This document shows, piece after piece, positions 7,207-13,300 of a stretch of DNA of 13,884 nt. Position 1 is the first letter of the stretch, and each line of letters starts with the position of its first letter. This stretch comes from Candidatus Heimdallarchaeota archaeon (lineage in GTDB: Archaea; Asgardarchaeota; Heimdallarchaeia; Heimdallarchaeales; Heimdallarchaeaceae), in NCBI GenBank assembly GCA_023139025.1, contig JAGLOH010000023.1, positions 1 to 13,884 of the forward strand. Direction: 5' to 3'. The notes under the pieces are model-generated. The model searched no databases. It worked only from the letters and a program-made list of their open reading frames with translations, and was not told where the DNA came from. The position numbers were made by a program, and so were the translations under genes.

Positions 7207-7229
7207 AAAGTTATCATCTTTAGATAACT
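7198..7229 (-). repeat. Three-copy AGTTATC/GATAACT repeat around the phosphoesterase start
   Basis: In minus-strand (message) order the region reads AGTTATC, a 7-base loop, GATAACT, TT, then ATGATAACT, where ATG is the start codon. The first copy can pair perfectly (7 bp) with the second (hairpin 7209-7229), or with the third, which covers codons 1-3. The third and second copies also form a 9-base direct repeat (7198-7206 and 7209-7217). The repeat itself is certain; any regulatory role as operator or RNA switch is inference. Confidence 0.5.
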
Positions 7230-7288
7230 ATTACTGAACATAGTAATAAGATTTTTTCAAAGAATATAAATAAAAAGAGAAGAAGTGA

Positions 7289-9325
7289 TTACTCTTCTTT
7301 AACAACTTTAAATCGTTTTGTAGCCAAACCACCGATAACAGCGAGACCAATTGATGAGATAAATATAATCAGAGCTATGACATCAATCCTGATGCTTGTA
7401 TTGAGAACTGGCTCCATGAAAACTTCAACTAGAGTGGTTTCATTATAACCATAACCTCTCTTATGCATTCGAATTGAAACATCGACAAATTGAGTTTTAA
7501 TACTTGAATCTGGAACAATTCTTCCATTGAAGTTTATACCATCACCAGAATTGATTAGAAGTGATTTGTTAGTATCTACTTTCAATTCTAGCACAACAAT
7601 CCAAACTTGAACATCTGCTATTGTACTGTTTTCGTCTCCTCTAACAGTGATACTTGCAGTAATGTTATCCCCTTCGAATATAGTCAAATCATCTACAACG
7701 AAGTTGTCATATGAGATTTGATGTTGTAGATTAAGTAACCATTGAATTTGTCTTAGGAATAGATATTTGTTATCAGCTTTAAGAATATTAGTTGAATTGA
7801 AAATATCAGCTGAAGCAAATGCTAAAAGCTTTCCACCTCTTTGCAATTCTAAAGTTGCCTGAATTGATGCAGAGCTATTCAATGAAATATCTTCTGAACT
7901 GTTGAAAACACCATCTTTCACTTGGTCAATATAAAACTCACCAGATTTGTTTATTGAAGCATAAAGGTCTCCTTCTTGGAATTGATAGTATCCCTCACCC
8001 AAGATAAGAGTTCCATTATCATCATCAAATATAATGGCTGATCCCTGGTATTCTATTGTATCAATTGATTGATTTGTTAGTATATTTGTTTCAGTAAAGT
8101 AAGGAAGATCGAGCATGTCGTTCATATCGAATTCAATTGTTGAATTGATTCCAATGTCTTTCGAATAAAGGGTGTCATTGTATGTTTGGAAACCAAAGTT
8201 GCTTAGTAGATTATTTATTTTACTATCATGATCAATTGTATCTCCAAGAACATACAAACTTCCTCCTGTAGCCACATAATATCTCATATCATCAATTTCA
8301 TCCCTTGTTAAATCAATATGAGAACCTATTAGAATGACCAAATCCATATTTTTCATTCTATCATATGTAATTTCAAAACCTTCTGAAGCTTTCTTCACTG
8401 ATTCATTAAAACCATAAGCTCGAATTAGCGTTACTATATTAGTAAGATTTCTTTCTACAGTGTTAGATGAGTCTGAAACATATATTAAGATGTTAATGTC
8501 TGAGAGTTCATCTATGTATGAGAAATAGTCATGGACAGTTTCTAATTTGATTGTATTCCATCCAGTAATTTTATTATCTATAATGGTATGATTGTATATT
8601 GCTGTATCGTTTTGATGTACGATGAACATGTATCGTAAGGGTTCCCCTTCCTTTACTGAGATGTCTTTTCCAATAGTATCCTTTGAATCAAGTTCTTTAA
8701 CAACTTCATATGAAACAATATAGTCGTTAAAATCATCCAATTCAGTACTTAATGCAGAATCAGTATTTTCTTGTCCTGTCATATTTAAATCTAATACCAT
8801 TGAATTTGTTGTAGTACCATTTATGTACGCATCTTGTGCTCCCTCTTGTCTATAATTGACTAAAAGAACATCATCTGCGGTATCATCACTATATCCAATT
8901 CTTTCATCAAAGTTGTTATCAAATATAATAGCAAACCAAGTATGGGATTCATTATTGTAGGAATCACCAATTGGAATTGTTGTATTTATTGGAACAAAGA
9001 TACTACTAACATAACTAATACCCATGAATAAGTGAGTTACATTTGTTTGAACACGAATTGTTAGAGTTATTCTACTTGGTCCAACTCCAAAACTATTTAA
9101 TTGTATTGTGGCATTTTCCCACTCTCCAGTATAACTTTCTAAGTCTCCATCAATAACGGGTGGAGTGTTATTATATAGCAATATGTCTACTAGAGGAGAA
9201 TATGTCGGATTTCTGTTTTCATCTATAGTTGCGGTAGTGAATGATATACCTACAAAACTTGCTGTTACTAAGCCTAGAATATATATAGATACGACCATTA
9301 GTTTTCTAAGATTATGTGTTCGCAC
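7289..9325 (-). CDS. Secreted, membrane-anchored surface protein (CBM9-like N-terminus, GATase-like middle)
   Basis: This is a 678-residue protein with a signal peptide (basic RTHNLRK then a hydrophobic run, residues 10-28) and one C-terminal membrane helix (about 646-665) followed by the basic stop-transfer TKRFKVVKEE. It is therefore held outside the cell by its tail. More than twenty N-x-S/T sites fit a heavily glycosylated envelope protein. Residues 53-160 (PPVIDGDLESYTGEW, later FDNN and DDTADDVLLVNY) resemble CBM9-like or DOMON-like sugar- or ligand-binding folds. Residues 310-370 (MDLVILIGSHIDLTRDEIDD, VATGGSLYVLGDT) and 497-531 resemble the glutamine-amidotransferase-like fold of DUF4350/GldG proteins. 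A beta-sandwich (540-640) precedes the anchor. The start is GTG with GGAG nine bases upstream; an in-frame stop lies three codons before it. No enzyme activity can be assigned. Confidence 0.8.
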   Translation of the reverse strand: MRTHNLRKLMVVSIYILGLVTASFVGISFTTATIDENRNPTYSPLVDILLYNNTPPVIDGDLESYTGEWENATIQLNSFGVGPSRITLTIRVQTNVTHLFMGISYVSSIFVPINTTIPIGDSYNNESHTWFAIIFDNNFDERIGYSDDTADDVLLVNYRQEGAQDAYINGTTTNSMVLDLNMTGQENTDSALSTELDDFNDYIVSYEVVKELDSKDTIGKDISVKEGEPLRYMFIVHQNDTAIYNHTIIDNKITGWNTIKLETVHDYFSYIDELSDINILIYVSDSSNTVERNLTNIVTLIRAYGFNESVKKASEGFEITYDRMKNMDLVILIGSHIDLTRDEIDDMRYYVATGGSLYVLGDTIDHDSKINNLLSNFGFQTYNDTLYSKDIGINSTIEFDMNDMLDLPYFTETNILTNQSIDTIEYQGSAIIFDDDNGTLILGEGYYQFQEGDLYASINKSGEFYIDQVKDGVFNSSEDISLNSSASIQATLELQRGGKLLAFASADIFNSTNILKADNKYLFLRQIQWLLNLQHQISYDNFVVDDLTIFEGDNITASITVRGDENSTIADVQVWIVVLELKVDTNKSLLINSGDGINFNGRIVPDSSIKTQFVDVSIRMHKRGYGYNETTLVEVFMEPVLNTSIRIDVIALIIFISSIGLAVIGGLATKRFKVVKEE

Positions 9326-9368
9326 TTGAGTCTACTCCATAAGGGTTTATTAAGCGCTAGCTTTTGCC

Positions 9369-9376
9369 TTTTTAAA
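9369..9376 (-). promoter_or_regulatory. Probable TATA box for the surface-protein gene
   Basis: On the minus strand TTTAAAAA is centred about 47 bases before the GTG start. This would give a leader of about 20 bases that includes the GGAG Shine-Dalgarno (9335-9338). Box, ribosome site and start are consistently spaced. Confidence 0.45.
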
Positions 9377-9485
9377 CTTTATTTCTGCAAAGAAGAATAA
9401 AGTACTGTTGATGCTACATTAGCAAAATACTTATTTGAATGAGATGTAACTATGTTAACGTAGCTCAGTTTAGAATCGTGAGAAG

Positions 9486-9495
9486 TCTCCGGAGA
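9486..9495 (+). promoter_or_regulatory. Perfect 10-bp palindrome covering the GTPase gene's ribosome binding site
   Basis: TCTCCGGAGA is its own reverse complement, and its right half contains GGAG (9491-9494), nine bases before the ATG at 9504. The ribosome site supports the chosen start. As DNA the palindrome could be a dimer-binding operator. Without a loop it cannot fold into a hairpin on its own, so RNA masking of the site is unlikely. Confidence 0.45.
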
Positions 9496-9503
9496 AGAAA
9501 ACC

Positions 9504-10727
9504 ATGGTTGAATTAAAAGAGAAGCTTCTAAAAGAAGAGTACCAAAATCAGAAGAATATCAAAAAATTTCCAGTTCAAGCTCTATTGGATATTTCTGAAG
9601 ATGAATCAAAGTTTCTTAAAGAATTAGGATTAGAAACCATTGAAGATCTTGCAAACAAATGGAATGAACAATATGATAAAATGGTAAAAAAGATTCCAAA
9701 AGAAAGAGTAAATAGCTGGATAGCGGCTAGTCGTTTAGTATCTTTAGAAGAAACTGAAAAAGTTACTTCAGGTGCAAAGATTATCATGGTAGGGATCGAT
9801 AATGCAGGAAAAACTTCTCTTTCAATTGCATTAAAGCATAGAGGAGCCTTGTCATTGTTATTCCAAAAATTATATGCTCTTACTCCTACAAGAGGATTAT
9901 TAAGAAGCAAAATCGAGGTTTTTGGAATGGATATTCACATGCATGAATTAGGTGGACAAAGTATATACCGTGAAGACTATTTGAACAACCCTCAACAATA
10001 TTTTATTGGAACTGATGTTATTATATTCGTTATTGATGTGCAAGCTAAAGATAGGTTTGAAGAGAGTTTTGAGTATCTAAAGCAAATAACTAATGTGACA
10101 AATGCTCTAAAACTTAAAGTTCCTTGGAAAATCTTTTTCCATAAATCTGATCCTGATTATGAAATTGACGAGAAAAGCACTGAAGTTTTTGGTTCAATAA
10201 TTGAGTATATGTCAAAAAACTGTTCTTTTTTCAATCCTGCAAAAGACTTTTTCAGAACAAGTGTAAAAATACGATCGTCAATTCTTGGGGCCTTTTCTCA
10301 CATATTTAGGGGGATTTCCTTAATTGAACAAGGTACTCAAGAAGCATCTCAAAAAGTTGCAGAGCAGCTAAATGCTGATTTCTTTGGTCTTTATGATTCA
10401 AGAAGTAATGTCTGTTTTGCTCAATACACAACAGGTGATCAGTATGTAGATATTGCACACAATGCATATTATGAAGCCATTGAAACGATAGTAAATATTC
10501 GCGAACCATTTTTACGAATACGTAGGTATACTCTTGAAGATGATGTCAATGAGATATTTATTTTAAGAGACTTGCATTTCAGCGGGGATATCTATATAAT
10601 GGCAGTACTGACGCAAGATGAAGAAATGGCAACAAATCTTGACCAAGATGCTGTACAAGAAATAATTGAGAATCAACTAAGAGATTGGATTGAGTTTAGA
10701 GGATATGCAGCTTTCCCACTTGATTAA
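9504..10727 (+). CDS. Arf/Gtr-like small GTPase with N-terminal helical (HhH-like) domain and C-terminal roadblock-like domain
   Basis: This is a 407-residue soluble protein in three parts. Residues 20-85 (FPVQALLDISEDESKFLKEL, GLETIEDLANKW) look like a helix-hairpin-helix or similar protein/nucleic-acid-binding module. Residues 90-270 are a Ras-superfamily G domain: P-loop GIDNAGKTS (97-105), switch TPTRG (127-131, cf. Arf V-P-T-x-G), HELGGQ (147-152, G3 with Glu for the usual Asp), HKSD (213-216, G4), RTSVK (251-255, G5). Residues 272-398 give the order helix-strand-strand-helix-three strands-helix, as in roadblock/longin-type domains. G domain plus roadblock is the architecture of eukaryotic Rag/Gtr GTPases, which signal nutrients on lysosomes; the extra N-terminal module is not part of that. 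GTP binding should be intact. Whether it forms dimers or sits on membranes is unknown. Confidence 0.88.
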   Translation: MVELKEKLLKEEYQNQKNIKKFPVQALLDISEDESKFLKELGLETIEDLANKWNEQYDKMVKKIPKERVNSWIAASRLVSLEETEKVTSGAKIIMVGIDNAGKTSLSIALKHRGALSLLFQKLYALTPTRGLLRSKIEVFGMDIHMHELGGQSIYREDYLNNPQQYFIGTDVIIFVIDVQAKDRFEESFEYLKQITNVTNALKLKVPWKIFFHKSDPDYEIDEKSTEVFGSIIEYMSKNCSFFNPAKDFFRTSVKIRSSILGAFSHIFRGISLIEQGTQEASQKVAEQLNADFFGLYDSRSNVCFAQYTTGDQYVDIAHNAYYEAIETIVNIREPFLRIRRYTLEDDVNEIFILRDLHFSGDIYIMAVLTQDEEMATNLDQDAVQEIIENQLRDWIEFRGYAAFPLD

Positions 10728-10846
10728 TTCCAAAAATGTTTGTTGATTTTCTTTTAGTAATATCTTTATTGTCCTCAATATGACTTTGGTCACTAAAGAA
10801 TACAGAAAAAAAAATAGATTGGAAAGTTATAAAAATACTACAACAA

Positions 10847-10937
10847 GCCCCGATAGCTCAGCCTGGCTAGAGCGGCGATCTCGTAACAAAGTCGAGAAAG
10901 TCGCAGAACGGGGGTTCAAATCCCCCTCAGGGCTCCA
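10847..10937 (+). tRNA. tRNA-Thr (anticodon CGT) with a 13-base intron at 37/38
   Basis: The acceptor GCCCCGA (10847-10853) pairs with TCAGGGC (10927-10933), with one C5-A68 mismatch. The D-stem is GCTC/GAGC. The anticodon stem is GCGAT (10875-10879) with GTCGC (10900-10904). The T-stem GGGGG/CCCCC surrounds TTCAAAT (10915-10921). The discriminator is T (10934), normal for archaeal tRNA-Thr, and CCA (10935-10937) is encoded. Between the anticodon-stem strands lie 20 bases. Removing 10886-10898 leaves loop CTCGTAA with anticodon CGT at 10882-10884. CTCG (10880-10883) pairs with CGAG (10893-10896), flanked by bulges TAA and AAA: the four-base-pair bulge-helix form cut by the archaeal splicing endonuclease, here with a small loop instead of a second helix. 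The match of cut sites, loop and stem makes the intron very likely. Confidence 0.94.
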
Positions 10938-10948
10938 TTTTTCCTTTT
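10938..10948 (+). terminator. T-rich terminator after tRNA-Thr
   Basis: TTTTT, CC, TTTT begins immediately after the encoded CCA. T-runs directly behind the 3' end are a common way for archaeal tRNA genes to end. It would also isolate the lipid-kinase gene, which has its own promoter about ten bases later. Confidence 0.5.
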
Positions 10949-10957
10949 GGCTGAAAG

Positions 10958-10965
10958 TTTAAATA
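10958..10965 (+). promoter_or_regulatory. TATA box of the lipid-kinase gene (leaderless transcript)
   Basis: TTTAAATA is centred 26 bases before the ATG at 10988. Archaeal transcription starts about 25 bases after the box, so the message should begin at or within a base or two of the start codon. No Shine-Dalgarno is present, which agrees with a leaderless message. Confidence 0.6.
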
Positions 10966-10987
10966 CATGCAAAAAACCTAAAATATT

Positions 10988-11914
10988 ATGACCTCGTATC
11001 TTTTCATTGTAAATCCTAATGCTAGAAATGGCGATATAGGGGAGATGTGGCCAAAAATTGAAGAAGAAATAGTTAAACGTGGCTTGAATTATTCTGTCGA
11101 AATGACAAAAGAACCTAAACATGCCATCGAAATCGCCAAATCAAAAGGTGAAGAATTTGACGTTGTTGTGGCTACTGGCGGAGATGGTACTGTAAATGAA
11201 GTTGCAAATGGATTATATGGTTTGAATACTACGTTTGCTTTGCTCCCCCTCGGAAATGGTAACGATTTTGCAAGGGGAATCAAATTTGATGATAATTATC
11301 ACAGGAGTCTGGATATCCTTGAAAAAGGTTCAACCTGCGATTTAACTGTTGGTATAGCAAAAGCTGATGGGAATCAAAGATATTTTGTTAATATTGTTGA
11401 TACTGGTGTTGGGGCAACTGTTTCAGTTGCATCTTTTACTGAAGCTAAATGGTTAAGGGGTTTTGTGAAATATTATTATCTTGCTGTAAAAAAACTACTA
11501 CAATATCGTTTAGTTAATTGTGTGATAAAAATTGATGATCAAGATGAATTGGAAGGAAAACTAGTTATAATTGCTGCAGGTGTAGGTAGTCGTTTTGGTA
11601 GCGGATTTCAAATTCTTCCAGATAATTATCACTTCTTTAAGGACTTTGCAGTATGTTATGCATTTAACCTCAAAAAAATGAGACAATTTTACTTATTGAA
11701 CATTTTAAAATCAGGAAAACACATAGGTACGAAAGGTGTTGAGTACATTAGAGCTAAGAAAATTGATTTAAAATTAGAAAAAGGCTTACCAGTAGAAGTG
11801 GAAGGTGAAATTGTTAATTTTGCGGCGACTGATATTTCATTTGAAGTGGCCCCTAAGCCAATGAAAACTATTGTTCCACAAGAATTCTTGGATTTACAGA
11901 AAGAATTAACTTAA
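10988..11914 (+). CDS. YegS/diacylglycerol-kinase family lipid kinase
   Basis: This is a 308-residue protein of the diacylglycerol-kinase catalytic superfamily (PF00781), close to the usual length for YegS/DgkB-type enzymes, hence complete. It begins YLFIVNPNARNG (residues 4-15), the typical first strand and loop. It then has ATGGDGTVNEVANGL (62-76), with the ATP-binding GGDGT, and LPLGNGNDFARG (86-97). The C-terminal lobe carries FGSGFQILPD (203-212) and VEGE (271-274), matching the catalytic-loop and D/E-G-E segments of the family. It should transfer phosphate from ATP to a lipid hydroxyl. In an archaeon the acceptor could be an isoprenoid alcohol, an archaeol-like diether or a sphingoid base, and the sequence does not tell which. 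The membrane-lipid theme is shared with the flippase-like gene at 5327, without physical linkage. Confidence 0.9.
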   Translation: MTSYLFIVNPNARNGDIGEMWPKIEEEIVKRGLNYSVEMTKEPKHAIEIAKSKGEEFDVVVATGGDGTVNEVANGLYGLNTTFALLPLGNGNDFARGIKFDDNYHRSLDILEKGSTCDLTVGIAKADGNQRYFVNIVDTGVGATVSVASFTEAKWLRGFVKYYYLAVKKLLQYRLVNCVIKIDDQDELEGKLVIIAAGVGSRFGSGFQILPDNYHFFKDFAVCYAFNLKKMRQFYLLNILKSGKHIGTKGVEYIRAKKIDLKLEKGLPVEVEGEIVNFAATDISFEVAPKPMKTIVPQEFLDLQKELT

Positions 11915-11940
11915 TGATTTACTTCTAATTTGTCGAAAAA

Positions 11941-11958
11941 GAGATAAACGCTTATCTC
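11941..11958. repeat. Perfect 7-bp inverted repeat between two genes
   Basis: GAGATAA, loop ACGC, TTATCTC form an exact inverted repeat 26 bases after the lipid-kinase stop and 23 bases before the TATA box of the next gene. It may be a repressor or activator site or an RNA hairpin at the end of the upstream message. No T-run follows directly. Its GATAA/TTATC core also occurs in the repeat at 7198-7229, which may be chance in AT-rich DNA. Confidence 0.5.
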
Positions 11959-11981
11959 CTTACTTATTTATTGATACAACC

Positions 11982-11989
11982 TATATAAA
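11982..11989 (+). promoter_or_regulatory. TATA box for the zinc-ribbon protein gene at 12017
   Basis: TATATAAA is centred about 31 bases before the ATG at 12017. Initiation about 25 bases downstream would fall near 12010, within or just after the GAGGTG at 12005-12010. So either the start lies a few bases earlier, or that GAGGTG is not fully in the message. Confidence 0.5.
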
Positions 11990-12016
11990 CAAGGATTCTC
12001 TAATGAGGTGAAATTG

Positions 12017-12481
12017 ATGCATGTAGGATTCATAATTCAGCATCTATCTTATAATGAGGTTAAAAGTAATGTAATCATTATACCAGAAAAAGATAGAGAA
12101 ATGTTCCCTAAAGAAGGGGTTCTTTTTTTTATAGAATCATATAATGATACCTACGGAAGCCATATTACTAAGGCTAACCATTTAACTGGACTTGATGAAT
12201 GGTTTAATGAATATCCAGTAAAGAGTGAAGATACAATTATTATTTCCAGATACTCTGAAGGATATTATTTGTCTTCAACATCTGAGATTATAGAAAAACA
12301 ACATCACTTCACTCTAGAAATGGATAGAATTTTATCCCTTGAACCTGGTGATATTTTGTGTCCAAATTGTAGATATAACCTAGAGCATGCTGGGCGAGGA
12401 ACAAAAGACGATTCTTATATCTTAAAGTGTGGTCGATGTGGTTTTACTCTTGTAAAAAAAAGTGATTTTGATTTAGGATAA
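12017..12481 (+). CDS. Unknown protein with C-terminal zinc ribbon
   Basis: This is a 154-residue protein whose family I do not recognise. Residues 1-110 look like an alternating strand/helix domain (GFIIQHLSYNEV, VIIIPE, VLFFIES, TIIISRYSEGYYLSS). Residues 113-145 are a zinc ribbon with CPNC (115-118) and CGRC (138-141), 19 residues apart, followed by GFTLVKK. There are no membrane segments or signal peptide. I start it at the ATG at 12017, which has GAGGTG six bases upstream; the in-frame GTG at 12008 is part of that ribosome site and is therefore unlikely as a start. A zinc ribbon after a soluble sensor-like domain could suggest a nucleic-acid- or protein-binding adaptor, but that is a guess. 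The gene stands alone, with a promoter and an inverted repeat upstream. Confidence 0.75.
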   Translation: MHVGFIIQHLSYNEVKSNVIIIPEKDREMFPKEGVLFFIESYNDTYGSHITKANHLTGLDEWFNEYPVKSEDTIIISRYSEGYYLSSTSEIIEKQHHFTLEMDRILSLEPGDILCPNCRYNLEHAGRGTKDDSYILKCGRCGFTLVKKSDFDLG

Positions 12482-12631
12482 GAGGTAAAACAAATCTAAA
12501 TTGTCCATTTCCTAAAATTCAGTTGTTTAAGGATTTCTAATTCACTTTTCAATTTATTTTAGTGTGCATGTGAAAATACCCATGTATTATGTGAGTTTTT
12601 GTGTTCAAGCGAATTTTATTTCTTGAACTCT

Positions 12632-13243
12632 ATGCTTCATAATATTTGGATTGCCAAAGATACAGGAGAATGTCTCTTTCATCGTAAGTACGGTAGCATA
12701 GAACATGATGAAAACCTTATTACTAGTTTTCTTAGTGCAATTGAGATTTTTGCACAAAATGTCGATGGAGGCTGCGATTTCTTACAAACAACTAATTTCA
12801 AATTCATATACACAACCTATAATCAAACAGTAACTGTAGCTTGTATCGACAACAATGATGATGACACAACTGTTAGACAGGATCTACATAGAATTCAGAA
12901 TGAGTTTCATTCCCGTTTTGCACATGAATTGAAGGATTGGAGAGGTAGGGTTGAACATTTTGCTGATATGACTGAATATGTAGACACTCAGCTTAAGAAG
13001 TATAGTATTCCAATAGCAAATCTGTCTTATTCCAAGCTAGAGCTTAATCCTCAGATTATTAGTAGAGATATCGGTTATAAATTTAGTAATCAGCAACAAA
13101 AGGTGATTTCTTTGTTGAAATACAAGGGGTCAGCTACTCTAAGTGATATAGTGAAACTGATGAAATTAACAGAAAATGATGCAGAAAGAGCTACTAACGA
13201 TTTATTATATAAGAATGTGATTCGTCAAGTTCCAATATCTTAG
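12632..13243 (+). CDS. Longin/roadblock-like domain fused to a C-terminal winged helix
   Basis: This is a 203-residue soluble protein. Residues 1-118 fit a longin-type fold in order: strand MLHNIWIAKDTG, strand CLFHRKYG, helix NLITSFLSAIEIFAQNV (28-44), strands LQTTNFKFIYTTY and TVTVACIDN (51-73), then a long helix from VRQDLHRIQNEFHSRFAHEL (81-100) onward. Longin domains in eukaryotes occur in SNAREs, adaptor subunits, TRAPP and GTPase regulators; Asgard genomes carry many. Residues 150-203 (FSNQQQKVISLLKYKGSATL, SDIVKLMKLTENDAERATND, LLYKNVIRQV) read as a MarR/ArsR-type winged helix. I chose the ATG at 12632 because the first longin strand begins there; a TTG at 12599 is in frame but adds eleven unmatched residues. 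No Shine-Dalgarno is seen. The domain reading is by pattern only, since no enzyme motif exists to confirm it. Confidence 0.7.
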   Translation: MLHNIWIAKDTGECLFHRKYGSIEHDENLITSFLSAIEIFAQNVDGGCDFLQTTNFKFIYTTYNQTVTVACIDNNDDDTTVRQDLHRIQNEFHSRFAHELKDWRGRVEHFADMTEYVDTQLKKYSIPIANLSYSKLELNPQIISRDIGYKFSNQQQKVISLLKYKGSATLSDIVKLMKLTENDAERATNDLLYKNVIRQVPIS

Positions 13244-13265
13244 AAGTTTTTCAGAAGACAAAGGC

Positions 13266-13275
13266 TTTAAATATA
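13266..13275 (+). promoter_or_regulatory. TATA box of the membrane protein gene at 13301
   Basis: TTTAAATATA is centred about 30 bases before the ATG at 13301, so the message should begin at or just before that codon. An in-frame ATG at 13280 lies too close to the box to be in the message, and this decides the start. Confidence 0.55.
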
Positions 13276-13300
13276 TTTTATGTTCAAAGCCACTGATAAT

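Noticed and set aside
9458..9484. Sequence resembling a tRNA D-arm (GTAGCTCAGTTTAGAATCG-TGAG) upstream of the GTPase gene
   Set aside because: No acceptor, anticodon or T-arm can be found around it; the TTCAAAT-type loop is absent. It is probably a chance match, or at most a decayed remnant that cannot be supported.
9575..9910. 111-residue minus-strand frame inside the GTPase gene
   Set aside because: It lies wholly opposite the P-loop region of a clear GTPase and shows no recognisable domain or start signal.
10780..10962. 60-residue open frame across the tRNA-Thr gene
   Set aside because: It reads through the whole tRNA and intron; the tRNA structure explains the sequence and the peptide has no protein-like pattern.
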